A stretch of 64,000 bases of DNA, taken from contig JAISMW010000012.1 of assembly GCA_031276545.1 (NCBI GenBank), positions 1-64,000 on the forward strand, written 5' to 3'. Both the position numbers and the translations under genes were made by a program. Shown here one piece after another: positions 9,016 to 18,960 of this stretch; the first letter of the stretch is position 1, and each line of letters opens with the position of its first letter. Origin of the DNA: Tannerellaceae bacterium (GTDB taxonomy: Bacteria > Bacteroidota > Bacteroidia > Bacteroidales > Tannerellaceae). The notes beneath the pieces were generated by a model. The model was not told where the DNA came from. It did no database searches and saw nothing but the letters and a program-made list of their open reading frames with translations.

Positions 9016-12000
9016 TTATTTGATTTTGATACTGAACAGTTTTGAACGTGCCGTGATAAAGAGCGTATCCTTGTCCGTCCCTCCGAAGCAGAGGCTCGAC
9101 GGACGTTCCGGCACCTCAATCATCCCGATCGGCCGGCCTTCCCTGTCGAATATATAGACTTGCCCATCGGCCACATAGAGGTTGCCGTCGCTGTCGACGG
9201 CGGAGCCAAATTCGCCCCATTCCACGAAATATTCCAGCCCCGACAGGGTTCCGTCGGGAGCCACCTCCATGCGCACCATTCGTTTGTCGTATTCGTCGGA
9301 GGCATAGAAGGGCTTACCGGGGAAGGCTTCGAGGAGGGAGGAAGCGCGCGCCAGGTCGTACTGATCGGGGATGATGGTTTTGCCGTCGGGAGCCAGGAAG
9401 CAGTATTCGGGTTTGTACATCACCACGGTATTGAAATCGTGGAAATCGCGCCAGCGGTTTGAGGGGTAGAGCGCCTTGTGCACGTTCGGCACGGAACCCA
9501 TCGGGACTTTGGGCAGCGCCCGGAGGGTTTCTTCCGGGCGGTCGGTGTCTACGGCGTATACCCTGGTTTCGTAGGCATTGTTGCCGTATCCGGCAAACGA
9601 GGTTCCGCGCGTATCGGGATACGAAACGGGCGCTTCCTGCTTTCCGTCGACCAGATAGCCCGGCTGCGCCCGGTAGCGGAACAACACCAGGAGGTTGTCT
9701 TGCGTGTCGACGCCCAGCGAGAGGGGTTCCCAGGGGAAATCGGACACCAGCGAGAGGCTGCCGGTTTCGACCGACCATTTGTAAATGCGGCGGAACCGCT
9801 GGTCGGAGAAGTAGACGTTCCCTTTGCTGTCTTTCGTGATGCCTTCGGCAAACTCAAATCCCCGCGCCAGCATCTGCACCTTGCCCGGTTCGGAAGCGGG
9901 GGGCGTGCGGCGGGGTTCCCTGCCCGTCACGGCGAGGCGCTGCAGTTCCCAGGGGCGCACCTCGACGTCGCGGTTGACGTCGTACAGCGGATTGTCGGTG
10001 GTATATTTAATCTGCGAATAGTTGTGCAGGTTCAGGAACTCGATATTCCGGCAGTTCTCCCATATCCGGATTGAATAAGGGTAGGGACGGTTGATGCGAA
10101 TGACGCGAAACATATAGAGGTTGGCGAACGTTATGTCGTGGCAGTTGTCTATTTCCACGGGCTGACATTCCGTTCCCTCGAGGCTTTCCTCTTCCAGTTG
10201 GAAGCAGAGGATTTTCCAGTTGGATACGTTCCTGAAGCGCGCTTCGTTCCTCACGTGATGTTCGAGCGACATGGCGTAGATGCGTCCCGGCGTATCCGTA
10301 TTGTTCACGTAGAGTCCGGAGGCGGCGTAGGAGGAGGCCGTCCATACGTCCTTGACGGTTCCGCCTCCTCCGTTGGTTATCCAGAGGCTCCAGTACTGGT
10401 TATCCCAGGCCAGGTCCATCCCCCGGGCGGCCACGGGGTCGGAGGGCGAACTGATGCGTGCGGCGGGATATGCGCTGCGTTCCGGCTGTCCGGCGCCGGC
10501 AGGACGGGGCTTGGACATGCCTCCGTGCCCGCCTACAAACTTTACGTCGTTCAGGTAGGAGGCTTCGCCGGCCATCCATTTCACGCCGACAGCCCGGTAG
10601 TTGTAGGCTCCGGTATTGATTCCGATGCCGTTCAGGATATTCGCTCCCCCTTCGGAGGATTCGAGCAGGGCTTTGGGAGCGCCGAATCCGCTGAAGGCCG
10701 GCGTACTCTCGGCCAGGCGAAGCTGCGTGCCGAAGGGATGGAGGCCTATCAGTCGGGTGGAAGGCTTCATCCGGAGGGTTTCGGATATGCGGTACCAGCC
10801 CTGCGGCACGTAGATGTTGTCGTACCGGTCGATGGCGTCCTGAAAGGCTTTGGTATCGTCCGTCTCGTCGTCGCCCGCGGCTCCCAGGCTGCGGATATTC
10901 ACCCAGGAAGCCATGCCGGGGAGCGGCGGAATATCGTTGGCCGGAACCGGCGGAAGCTGCTTCAGCGGCTCCGCGTCCAGCCGGGTGGCGTAGGCGGGGC
11001 GGGCGGCGATGTTGTCCATCTGCAGTCCGTGGTCATATTCTTTGATGCGGTACGTCCGGTGGGGCACGGCCGTTTCGGTTTGGCTGCGCCTGTATTGTGC
11101 CAGGACGGGCACGTTGGAGCAGTAGACGTTGCGGAGGGTGATTTGGTTGTTGCTGTTCCGCTCGTTGCTGATGCGGATGGCCGGCCCCGAAACGTTCTCA
11201 AAGCGGCTGTTCTCCACGTAGAGGCGGTCGGCATAGTTGGGGTCGATGTCGAACACCGCCGGGACGTTCTTCACCTGGAGGTTCACCATGGCCAGACCCG
11301 ATTCCTGACACCGGAGGGCCGCCCTGCGCTGTCCTTCAAAACAGGCATCCACCAGGACAACCGGCCATCCCGGCGAGGACTTGGTGGTATAAATCCCGTA
11401 TTCGCCTCCGAAGAAGGCCACGTTCTCCATTTCGTTCCCCACGTCGTACAGTCCGGCCTTTCCGTTGCCGATGTATACGGCCACGTGGCTGATGAAGCAG
11501 TGCTGGGCATAGTGCGTGCGCAGGGCTACGGCGTGGGGATTGCCGTCTTCAATCCGCAGATTGATGTTCGACATGGCGCTGTAGAACGTGCCGGCTCCGG
11601 CGTCGCGCGGCGTCTGTCCGCCGTCCACCGCATTGCCCGTAAACCGGAACATATAGTTTGCCCGTCCCTTGTCGTCGGGCGTCTCCTGCTGATAGCCGGG
11701 CGAGTTTCTCGCCAGGATAAATTCCGGTCTCCGGCTTCCGTAGCCAATCAGGCGGATGGCGGGCGGCACATAGACGGTACGGCTTATCAGGTATTTTCCT
11801 TCGGGGATGAAGAGGATGCCGAAGTTCCGTTCCCGCTTCACCTGATTGATGGCCTCCTGCAAGGCTGCGGACACATCGGTTTTCCCGTCTGCCCGGATCG
11901 GGTAGTCGTCGGGCGTAAAATAAAAGGCTTCCGTATCGTCGGGTCGCTGCGTATAGACCGATTCAAGCCTTACCGCCTGCACCCGGAGGGATACGAAACC

Positions 12001-12039
12001 GCAGAGAAGTGCGACTGCAAAAAGTTTTACGATATTCAT
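9016..12039 (-). CDS. Beta-helix (pectate-lyase-3/GH55-like) protein with C-terminal propeller, paralogue (1007 aa)
   Basis: Same architecture as the 3618-6638 protein. A signal peptide is followed by SVYTQRPDDTEAFYFTPDDY and the first beta-helix start (RADGKTDVSAALQEAI). A second helix start (LGAAGDDETDDTKAFQDAI, VPQGWYRI) lies near residue 380, and a propeller-like C-terminus has DSKGNVYFSDQRFRRIYKW and DSDGNLYVADGQVYIFD. Large blocks match the paralogue residue for residue, for example AWDNQYWSLW and PGRIYAMSLEHHVRNEARF, so the pair arose by duplication around the GH9 gene. First gene of its three-gene unit, with a predicted promoter at 12084-12091. Shared long blocks suggest the same fold and related but possibly non-identical linkages as targets. 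Confidence 0.75.
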   Translation of the reverse strand: MNIVKLFAVALLCGFVSLRVQAVRLESVYTQRPDDTEAFYFTPDDYPIRADGKTDVSAALQEAINQVKRERNFGILFIPEGKYLISRTVYVPPAIRLIGYGSRRPEFILARNSPGYQQETPDDKGRANYMFRFTGNAVDGGQTPRDAGAGTFYSAMSNINLRIEDGNPHAVALRTHYAQHCFISHVAVYIGNGKAGLYDVGNEMENVAFFGGEYGIYTTKSSPGWPVVLVDACFEGQRRAALRCQESGLAMVNLQVKNVPAVFDIDPNYADRLYVENSRFENVSGPAIRISNERNSNNQITLRNVYCSNVPVLAQYRRSQTETAVPHRTYRIKEYDHGLQMDNIAARPAYATRLDAEPLKQLPPVPANDIPPLPGMASWVNIRSLGAAGDDETDDTKAFQDAIDRYDNIYVPQGWYRISETLRMKPSTRLIGLHPFGTQLRLAESTPAFSGFGAPKALLESSEGGANILNGIGINTGAYNYRAVGVKWMAGEASYLNDVKFVGGHGGMSKPRPAGAGQPERSAYPAARISSPSDPVAARGMDLAWDNQYWSLWITNGGGGTVKDVWTASSYAASGLYVNNTDTPGRIYAMSLEHHVRNEARFRNVSNWKILCFQLEEESLEGTECQPVEIDNCHDITFANLYMFRVIRINRPYPYSIRIWENCRNIEFLNLHNYSQIKYTTDNPLYDVNRDVEVRPWELQRLAVTGREPRRTPPASEPGKVQMLARGFEFAEGITKDSKGNVYFSDQRFRRIYKWSVETGSLSLVSDFPWEPLSLGVDTQDNLLVLFRYRAQPGYLVDGKQEAPVSYPDTRGTSFAGYGNNAYETRVYAVDTDRPEETLRALPKVPMGSVPNVHKALYPSNRWRDFHDFNTVVMYKPEYCFLAPDGKTIIPDQYDLARASSLLEAFPGKPFYASDEYDKRMVRMEVAPDGTLSGLEYFVEWGEFGSAVDSDGNLYVADGQVYIFDREGRPIGMIEVPERPSSLCFGGTDKDTLFITARSKLFSIKIK

Positions 12040-12083
12040 GGATAGTTGATTTATGTGTATTTAATTCTCTTTTCGGTAGTTTG

Positions 12084-12091
12084 CAAATGTA
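12084..12091 (-). promoter_or_regulatory. Predicted promoter -7 box of the GH9/beta-helix unit
   Basis: Minus-strand TACATTTG, 45 nt upstream of the ATG at 12039. It places the 42-bp array upstream of, not inside, this transcript unless SusCD read-through occurs. Confidence 0.5.
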
Positions 12092-12160
12092 TGGAAATAA
12101 TGGAAATAATAGTGAATAACGAACAGCGGGATCGCCTTTCCGAACGTTTTCGGCAGAGCT

Positions 12161-12512
12161 GATCCACTTGTGGATCGCCTCCAAAATGTTTTTTCCAGAG
12201 CTGATCCACTTGTGGATCGCCTTCAAAATATTTTTTTTAGAGCCGATCCACTTGTGGATCGACGTTAAAATATTTTTTTTAGAGCTGATCCACTTGTGGA
12301 TCGCCTTCAAAATATCTTTTTTAGAGCCGATCCACTTGTGGATCGCCTTCAAAATGTTTTTTTTAGAGCCGATCCACTTGTGGATCGCCTTCAAAATGTT
12401 TTTTCCAGAGCTGATCCACTTGTGGATCGCCTTCAAAATATTTTTTTTAGAGCCGATCCACTTGTGGATCGCCTTCAAAATATTTTTTTTAGAGCTGATC
12501 CACTTGTGGATC
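12161..12512. repeat. Tandem array 1: 42-bp hairpin repeat, nine palindromes
   Basis: Nine copies of the palindrome GATCCACTTGTGGATC start at exactly 42-bp intervals (12161 to 12497). They are separated by a spacer of the type GCCTTCAAAATATTTTTTTT plus AGAGCY. The palindrome is invariant; the spacer varies at a few positions (AATATT versus AATGTT, CCAGAG versus TTAGAG). A degenerate tenth unit precedes it at about 12128-12160. On the plus strand each stem is followed 10-12 nt later by a T run. It lies in the 611-bp gap between two minus-strand genes. Open frames read through it only because 42 is a multiple of three. Confidence 0.95.
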
Positions 12513-12533
12513 GACGTCGTTGAAATTGCACAG

Positions 12534-12650
12534 AGTCTTTGCATAAGTGAGGAACCTTGCCGGAAGTTTCCGGGAAGCCTTTACACGAATGAAAAATCTT
12601 CCCGGAAATATCGACGGAGCCTTTGCATAAGCGAGAAATCTTGCCGGACG
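12534..12650. repeat. Degenerate 42-bp repeat next to array 1 (about three units)
   Basis: Three diverged units begin at 12534, 12576 and 12618. Each starts AGYCTTTRCAYRARYGA and contains CTTSCCGGA. The period is again 42 bp although the sequence differs from array 1. The third unit runs into the 3' end of the DUF3823 gene. Confidence 0.65.
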
Positions 12651-13388
12651 TTAGAGCGGTATGACTGTGAAGGGGGCATAGTTATACCTCACCGTCCCTA
12701 CGCCGGATACATCGGCCAGTGCGCCCACCCGGAAGTAATAGTTCCGGCTGTACTGGAAAAAGTCGGCATTCTCCTCCAGGTCAATGCGCAGCGTATAGGT
12801 GTCGCCGCCGTCTATCTCTTTCGCCGGACTGAAGGCCCGACGGAAGTTGTCGCCGCGGGTATCGAACTTGACCTGCTCGCCTACATAAATGTCCGTGAAG
12901 GCATAGAGCCTTACGGCGCTGAGCTTCACTTCCGGCTTCCCGGCCTGGAGGCTGAAGGAGGCTACGACCTGGTTTCCTTCCTTGCGGATGCTGACGTCTT
13001 TCACGCGGATATAGGGCGTCACCTGGAAGTCGTGCGGATTGTCGCCTTTCTTTATTTCGAGGTCGTCCACGGTGAAGGGATAGAAGTTGCCGTTGATAAA
13101 CTCTATTTTGTAGTGTGCGGCAAAGACCATGTCGTTTCTAAATTCGCCGCTTTGCATGATGTACCATGTCTGGGCGGATTCCGAGGGCCATCCCAGTTCG
13201 TAGGCGCGGATAGCCGAGCCGTTCTGGATGTCGGTTTCCACCAGTTCGCCGGTTTCCGCGTCCTTTATGCCTCCGTGGAAGGAGGCGTTGGGGGCTTCGT
13301 AATTGTCTATCCGGAATATCTCGCAGGACGCCATGGAGACGGCAAGGGCGAGGGATATCCATACTGTGTTCACTATATTCTTCATCAT
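12651..13388 (-). CDS. DUF3823-domain lipoprotein (245 aa)
   Basis: Lipoprotein signal with SMASCEIF at residues 18-25. The following NYEAPNASFHGGIKDAETGELV is the hallmark start of DUF3823, a two-domain beta-sandwich family found directly after susCD pairs. The second half (VTPYIRVKDVSIRKEGNQVVASFSL) fits its second Ig-like domain. It is the third gene of the susC-susD unit, 16 nt after susD. By position it is probably a surface glycan-binding accessory of the SusCD complex (SusE/F-like role); binding specificity is unknown. Confidence 0.85.
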   Translation of the reverse strand: MMKNIVNTVWISLALAVSMASCEIFRIDNYEAPNASFHGGIKDAETGELVETDIQNGSAIRAYELGWPSESAQTWYIMQSGEFRNDMVFAAHYKIEFINGNFYPFTVDDLEIKKGDNPHDFQVTPYIRVKDVSIRKEGNQVVASFSLQAGKPEVKLSAVRLYAFTDIYVGEQVKFDTRGDNFRRAFSPAKEIDGGDTYTLRIDLEENADFFQYSRNYYFRVGALADVSGVGTVRYNYAPFTVIPL

Positions 13389-13404
13389 ATTTCAATTATT
13401 AAAG

Positions 13405-15390
13405 TTAGTGTCCCGGATTCTGCACCAGGTTGCTTGTGTTCCTTCCCGGTATGGAGAAATAATAGTCGTTGGGATTGAAGGTACGCCCGCCTGCCTGTTC
13501 GTCGTAATACAGGTTGACGCGCACGAACACGTACTTGGGCGATGCTTCCCTGAGGTCTATCATCGGCACCAGGGCGTGGCGCTTGCCGGCGGTAAAGAAG
13601 GAATGGTAGTCGCGGCGTCGCGCCATGTCCCAGTAGCGAAGTCCTTCGAAGGCCAGTTCGATGCGGCGTTCTTTGAGTACGTTCTCCAGGGTGAAGGGGA
13701 TCTCGTCGGTATGCCCTGCCCGCTTGCGGAGGGCGTTGATATATCCGGCGGCGGCTTCGGCATCGCCGCTTCCGCTTTCGGCTACGGCTTCGGCATAGTT
13801 CAGATAGACTTCAGCCAGGCGCATATCGATCCAGGAAGTGGTGGAGCTTCTTTCCACTCCCGGCACATTTTTGTTTTCGGCCAGGTATTTCCGGATCGAG
13901 AATCCGGAGCAGGAGAAGTTGGCGTCGTCGCTGCGTCCCATGCCGAAGAATCCGGAGTATCCGCCGGCGCTTTCGGCGCCGTAGGTGTAGTAGGTGTTGC
14001 CGTCGAGACCGGTTTCGCTGCCGGCGGCATAGACGGTTACGTTGTCGCTCTTGCCTATGAGTCCTCCCTGCATCACGATTTTGGTTCCCTTGTAGGAAGC
14101 GCCGGGAACGATGATGCTGGCCAGGAGGCGGGCATCCTTGTTTCGGAACGGTTCGTAGGGGTCGCTGTATTTGATGAAGGGAATATCGGTGTCGAGGCTG
14201 TTCGGATTGGCCGTATAGAAGTCTTCGTTGCCGTCGGTGCGGGTGGCGATTTTCGCGCTCCTTCCCGTTCCGTCGTCGGTATAATCTTCATAGAGGTCTA
14301 CGATATCCAGCGTGGGGCTGAAGCGTCCGAACTTGTGGAAGCCGGGGTTCTGCTGCGCCGGGCTGTAGCGGATGTCGTAGTCGTGCCCCTGGTTGGCCAC
14401 CGTGGTACCGTCCAGATAGGCGCGGCTGAAGATAATCTCTTCGTTGGGCGTGAGGAAAAGGTACTGATAGTTGGTAGCCGCTTCTTCGGGCGACGACGGG
14501 TTGGGCATGTAGAGCGAGTGTCCGGAGCGGTCTATAATCTCTTTGGAGGCACTGATACATTCGTCGTAGAAGTAGCCGGCATCGGCGGCGGTCATCCCTC
14601 CGACTAACTGGAGGGTAACGGCTTCGCCGGTCAGAGGCGCTTTGTTCCAGTATCTGGCAATCGAGGCTGCATGGAGGGCAGCACGCGACTTCAATCCGTA
14701 GGCCGCCCATTTGCTTGCCCGGTAAATGCCGTCGGCCGAGGATACGGTTTCGGGCAAATAAGCAATCGCCAGGTCACATTCTTTGAGGACAAACATCCAG
14801 GTTTCCTTTTCCGTGCTCCGGGGGATAAACAGGGCTTCGTTGTCTGTGCCGGGCACATAGTCGTTGTCGAGCAGTCTGTCGATTAGCGGCATGCCTCCGT
14901 ACCGTTTGACCAGGCCGAAATAGATATAGGCTCGCACGAAATGGGCTTCGCTGTTCAGGCGATTGAAGGTAGCTTCGTCTATCACGCCACCGTTTTTCGC
15001 CGTTTCGATGTTTTGCAAAAAGAGGCTCACGTCGCGGTTCCGCTGGTAGGCGTTTTCGAGGTACTGGTATCCTCCCGGGCCTACGGCATTGCCGCCGTCG
15101 CTTTTGATGCTTTCGTCGGTGTACATGGAGGTCATCACGGTTTCGCTGACGCCGCCACCCCATCCGCGCCGGTTGAAGCCGACGTCGGGACGGTAGTTAA
15201 AGTCTTCCATGGGGACGGCGTTGTACAAATCGGCGAGCAGGGTCTTCAGCCCTTCTTCACTGTTTAGCAACTGGTCGGCGCTGATTTTTTCCAGCGACTG
15301 AAGTTCGAGGTAGTCGTTGCAGCCGGAACTTAGCATCAGGAAGAGCGCAAAAAGAGTGGCTACCGTTGTTTTTATCATGTTATTCTTCAT
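13405..15390 (-). CDS. SusD/RagB family outer-membrane lipoprotein (661 aa)
   Basis: Lipoprotein signal ending MLSSGCNDYLEL at about residue 24. It is the glycan-binding lid of a SusCD transporter. The body shows the alpha-helical TPR-like repeats typical of SusD (LLADLYNAVPMEDF; FNRLNSEAHFVRAYIYFGLVKRYGGMPLI). The C-terminal block IDMRLAEVYLNYAEAVAESG with ALRKRAG and VLKERRIELAFEGLRYWDMARR is the conserved SusD_RagB signature. It follows susC by 12 nt and precedes the DUF3823 gene by 16 nt. Length of 661 residues is at the long end of the family. Confidence 0.93.
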   Translation of the reverse strand: MKNNMIKTTVATLFALFLMLSSGCNDYLELQSLEKISADQLLNSEEGLKTLLADLYNAVPMEDFNYRPDVGFNRRGWGGGVSETVMTSMYTDESIKSDGGNAVGPGGYQYLENAYQRNRDVSLFLQNIETAKNGGVIDEATFNRLNSEAHFVRAYIYFGLVKRYGGMPLIDRLLDNDYVPGTDNEALFIPRSTEKETWMFVLKECDLAIAYLPETVSSADGIYRASKWAAYGLKSRAALHAASIARYWNKAPLTGEAVTLQLVGGMTAADAGYFYDECISASKEIIDRSGHSLYMPNPSSPEEAATNYQYLFLTPNEEIIFSRAYLDGTTVANQGHDYDIRYSPAQQNPGFHKFGRFSPTLDIVDLYEDYTDDGTGRSAKIATRTDGNEDFYTANPNSLDTDIPFIKYSDPYEPFRNKDARLLASIIVPGASYKGTKIVMQGGLIGKSDNVTVYAAGSETGLDGNTYYTYGAESAGGYSGFFGMGRSDDANFSCSGFSIRKYLAENKNVPGVERSSTTSWIDMRLAEVYLNYAEAVAESGSGDAEAAAGYINALRKRAGHTDEIPFTLENVLKERRIELAFEGLRYWDMARRRDYHSFFTAGKRHALVPMIDLREASPKYVFVRVNLYYDEQAGGRTFNPNDYYFSIPGRNTSNLVQNPGH

Positions 15391-15402
15391 ACTGTTTCCG
15401 CA

Positions 15403-18400
15403 TTAAAAATTAATATTGATACCGGCATTAAACGCCTTCATAATAGGATAGGCCAGGTTGGCGTTCCAGGCGTTTTCCTGCCTTTCGGGGTCTGCATCCC
15501 TCAGCTCCCTTTTACAGAAGGTAAAGAGGTTGGTGCCGTTCAGGAATATCCGCACGCTTCCAACGCCCAGCGCCCTGAGCGTAGCGCGGGGGATGGTGTA
15601 GCCTATTTCCACATTCTTGATGCGCAGGTAGGTGGCCTGCGGACGCCATACATTGATGATATTCCCGTCGGCGGTATTGTCGCGGTTGCTGCGCAGGGCG
15701 GGATAATATCCGGCAATCCAGGTGGTGCCTGGGTCGTACGGGTCGTCGCCTACGTTGGCGGTATGCCAGCGGTCGAGGAATTTTTTGTGCAAAGTCGGGT
15801 ACCGGCCGTATCCCCAGATGTCGTCCATGGAATACTGGATGGAATAGAGGGCTGCGCCCTGCATCAGCAGGTTCAAATCGACGCCCTTATAGCTTCCGGC
15901 CAGGGTAAAGCCGTATTGCAGGGGAGGATTGATACGCTTGTTCGTACTGCGGTCGCCCGACACATAGCCGGATTCCCCGTAAGCCCAGTTGTTGAAGAGC
16001 TGGTCTTCGCCAGTGATCCGTCCGTCTCCGTTGTTGTCCTGAATGCGGAAGCTTCCCGGCAATATGCGCGAGTTGCCCTGCGTACCGCCCATCAGCGGGG
16101 CCGTTTCGTACTGATCCATCGAGGTGTACTGTCCGTCGTAGGTATAGATGAGCGATCGTCCGGTGAGGCGGTTTTCGTTTCCGTTTCTCCAGCGATCCCA
16201 CTGGCTGGTGAAGGGCGCGCGTTCGGTATGCAAACGCTTGGTGCGCGAGAAGGTCACGTTGCCTCCCACCGAGTAGCTGAAGTCCCGTCCGATTTTCCCT
16301 CTGTGGTTCAGCGCCAGTTCGAATCCCATATTCATATCCGAATTGATATTTTCCATGGGGAAGGTAGCGCCGAAAGTGTTGGGGACGGAAGATTGCCGGT
16401 CTTCCAGGATACCGGTATTTTTCCGCTGGAAATAGTCGAACGAACCGCCCAGTTTACCCTGCAGGAAGTCGAAGTCGATCCCGATGTTGGATATCTGGGA
16501 AGTGACCCACGACAACTGGTCGGTCACGACGCCCGGAGGATACATGCCGATGGTGAGCGAGCCGTCGTCGAACACATATCCGCGGTTGGTATCGCCCGTA
16601 TAAGCGGCTACATACTGGAAGGGGCTGCCGGTATCCCGTCCGCTTTCGCCGTAGGAAGCGCGCAGCTTGAGGTTGTCGGCAAAGGGAAGGAGATTCCTGA
16701 TAAACTCTTCTTCAGACAAACGCCACCCCACGCTGACAGACGGGAAGAGCGTCCAGCGTTTGCGGGGCGCATAGCGGTAGGAACCGTCATAGCGGATAAC
16801 GGCTTCCAGCAAATATTTTTCGGCATAGTCATAGTTGACGCGGCCGATATAAGCCGCCAGTCTCCTGAACTCGCGAAGGCCGTCGTTGGAGGCCGTGGTA
16901 GAAGATCCCTGCCTCAGGATGTCGTGGGTAAAGATGTCGAGGTACTGCCGGTCTCCCCTCACCCAGTCGAACCGTTCCCTTGATGCTTCCATCAGCGCCG
17001 TGAGGTTGAGCGTATGCTCGCCGAAGTCGCGGGCATAGTTGGCCATAGCCCTCATATAGGCTTTCTGATAGAGGTCTATCCGGTTCCAATAGCGGTCGGA
17101 ACCAAACGTTGCGACGAAATCGTCCGTGTAGTAATCATACAGGTTGTAGGACTTCTGCAACTCGGATTGATTGCCGTTGCGAATGTCGAAGGCTCCGATG
17201 AGGGAGACGTTCAGTCCTTCGAGGAAGGGCGCCTTGTAGGAGAGTTCCACCTGCGACTGTGCGTTCATATTGTCGGAACGTCGGTATCCGTCTACTTCGG
17301 GGTCGACCAGCGCTGCCGCGTTTTTGTTTTCCGGAGCGATGGCGGAATAATGCTTTTCATTAGCCATGGTGTGCCATCCGATACCCCGGTCGTTCACAGT
17401 AAGCGTTTTGTACGTCCAGAGGAAGTCTTCGCGGGGCTGCTGCCTTTTGTCCACCCGTCCGGCCACGTTGACGTTCATGGTGAGGTCGTCGGTGAGGTCG
17501 GCCGTTACGTTGGTTCTGAAGTTATACCTCCGGTAATACTGGACGTCGCTTTTCAGGAGTCCGTTGTCTTCCGTATAGTTCAGACTGGTGAAGTATCTCA
17601 CCCTTTCGGATCCGCCTCTTACCGAAATATTGTGGTTCTGCTGCGGCACCATGTCGTACATAAACATATCGATCCAGTCGTTGTCCTGATATCCGGGCGC
17701 ACCGGTACGGTACTTTTCGAGGAGGTCGTCGCCGTAGGTAGGCATACCTCCGATATTGCGCTGCATCTCGTTGGCCATGACGCGGTAGGTATAAGCATCT
17801 ACGGTGAGTTCCATTCCGGTGGGCACTTTCATCCCGTACATTCCGGAATACGAGAAGCGGGCTTTGCTGGCTTCTCCCTTTTTGGTGGTCACGATGATGA
17901 CGCCGTTGGCGGCATTCATTCCGTAAATAGCCGCCGAAGCGTCTTTCAGGATAGAGATGCTTTCGACGTCTTCCGAGTTGAGCTGCGCCAGTTCGGCCAC
18001 CCCGTCCTGGTTCCGCGTGACTCCGTCTATCACGACGAGCGGTTCGCCGTATCCGCGGATACTTACCATGTTGTCGAATACGCCGGGTTCGCCGGTTTGC
18101 TGCCGAATCAGCAATCCCGGCATCTTTCCCTGAAGATTGGTCACGAGGTTTTCCGTTTTTGTAGTGGTAATCTCTTCCGCCCTTATGGCGGTAACGGCTC
18201 CCGACAGGGTTTCCTTCTTCTGCGTACCGTATCCTACCACCACGATTTCTTCCAGCGCCTGTGCGTCTTCCTTCAGGACGACGGCAAAGGTAGCGGCGGT
18301 ATTCCCTACGGGGATTTCCTGCGTGGTGTATCCCACGTAGCTGACCACCAGCGTGGCGCCCTGTGCGACTTGCCGGATGGAGAATTTACCGTCTATATCC

Positions 18401-18909
18401 GTGATGGAACCGTTGGTGGTGCCTTTGATAAACACATTCACGCCGATAAGCGCTTCGCCGGCTTCGTCTTTCACCGTGCCGGAGATGGTGCGGGTCTGCT
18501 GTAAGGCCGACAGGGCTTTATAGGCAGGCTCCACCATGGGGCGAAGCTCTTTGCGCGAGATGAAGATCTGGCGGTCTTCGATGACGTACGTATTTTCTGT
18601 GGCTTCAAAAAGCTTGTCCAGAATCTTGTCGACCGTTTGATCCTTTACCTGCATATTAACCTTGCGGGTAATATCCAGTACATTGTCATAATAGAAGAAG
18701 ATATATTCGCTGTTTTTCTCTATTTCGGCAAACACATCCTTTACGCTTTTATTCTGTATGGTCAGCGACAGCCGTGTGTTCTGCGAATAGGTTGCCGTGG
18801 CATAACCGATGCCTATTCCGATTAGCAGGAATAGAACCGTTAATCTCATAATTTTCATTGTTTTTCTTAAACCGGCTTCAGATAAGCCGACTGTCCGTGG
18901 ATTTATCAT
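15403..18909 (-). CDS. SusC/RagA TonB-dependent transporter with N-terminal STN domain (1168 aa)
   Basis: Signal segment (MRLTVLFLLIGIGIGYATATYSQ) is followed by an STN secretin/TonB domain (LSLTIQNKSVKDVFAEIEK to IFISRKE). Then come a carboxypeptidase-like domain (TISGTVKDEAGEALIGVNVFIKG), the plug with EEIVVVGYGTQKKETLSGAV, and a 22-strand barrel ending FNAGININF. The STN domain is the part that in this family signals to a FecR anti-sigma factor across the inner membrane. The matching FecR and ECF sigma genes lie directly upstream, so the transporter probably senses its own substrate. It pairs with the SusD 12 nt downstream. The ATG at 18909 adds a short N-terminal extension before the signal that is common in this class. 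Confidence 0.95.
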   Translation of the reverse strand: MINPRTVGLSEAGLRKTMKIMRLTVLFLLIGIGIGYATATYSQNTRLSLTIQNKSVKDVFAEIEKNSEYIFFYYDNVLDITRKVNMQVKDQTVDKILDKLFEATENTYVIEDRQIFISRKELRPMVEPAYKALSALQQTRTISGTVKDEAGEALIGVNVFIKGTTNGSITDIDGKFSIRQVAQGATLVVSYVGYTTQEIPVGNTAATFAVVLKEDAQALEEIVVVGYGTQKKETLSGAVTAIRAEEITTTKTENLVTNLQGKMPGLLIRQQTGEPGVFDNMVSIRGYGEPLVVIDGVTRNQDGVAELAQLNSEDVESISILKDASAAIYGMNAANGVIIVTTKKGEASKARFSYSGMYGMKVPTGMELTVDAYTYRVMANEMQRNIGGMPTYGDDLLEKYRTGAPGYQDNDWIDMFMYDMVPQQNHNISVRGGSERVRYFTSLNYTEDNGLLKSDVQYYRRYNFRTNVTADLTDDLTMNVNVAGRVDKRQQPREDFLWTYKTLTVNDRGIGWHTMANEKHYSAIAPENKNAAALVDPEVDGYRRSDNMNAQSQVELSYKAPFLEGLNVSLIGAFDIRNGNQSELQKSYNLYDYYTDDFVATFGSDRYWNRIDLYQKAYMRAMANYARDFGEHTLNLTALMEASRERFDWVRGDRQYLDIFTHDILRQGSSTTASNDGLREFRRLAAYIGRVNYDYAEKYLLEAVIRYDGSYRYAPRKRWTLFPSVSVGWRLSEEEFIRNLLPFADNLKLRASYGESGRDTGSPFQYVAAYTGDTNRGYVFDDGSLTIGMYPPGVVTDQLSWVTSQISNIGIDFDFLQGKLGGSFDYFQRKNTGILEDRQSSVPNTFGATFPMENINSDMNMGFELALNHRGKIGRDFSYSVGGNVTFSRTKRLHTERAPFTSQWDRWRNGNENRLTGRSLIYTYDGQYTSMDQYETAPLMGGTQGNSRILPGSFRIQDNNGDGRITGEDQLFNNWAYGESGYVSGDRSTNKRINPPLQYGFTLAGSYKGVDLNLLMQGAALYSIQYSMDDIWGYGRYPTLHKKFLDRWHTANVGDDPYDPGTTWIAGYYPALRSNRDNTADGNIINVWRPQATYLRIKNVEIGYTIPRATLRALGVGSVRIFLNGTNLFTFCKRELRDADPERQENAWNANLAYPIMKAFNAGININF

Positions 18910-18960
18910 ACATTTGTAATGATTTTAAAATTGAATAACTCGTTTATTTTTAAAAATTTT

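Noticed and set aside
11963..13478. Open frames with a 14-residue repeat through array 1 on both strands
   Set aside because: The 42-bp period keeps any frame open; one frame runs antisense through the DUF3823 gene. No ribosome-binding or export signal is seen.
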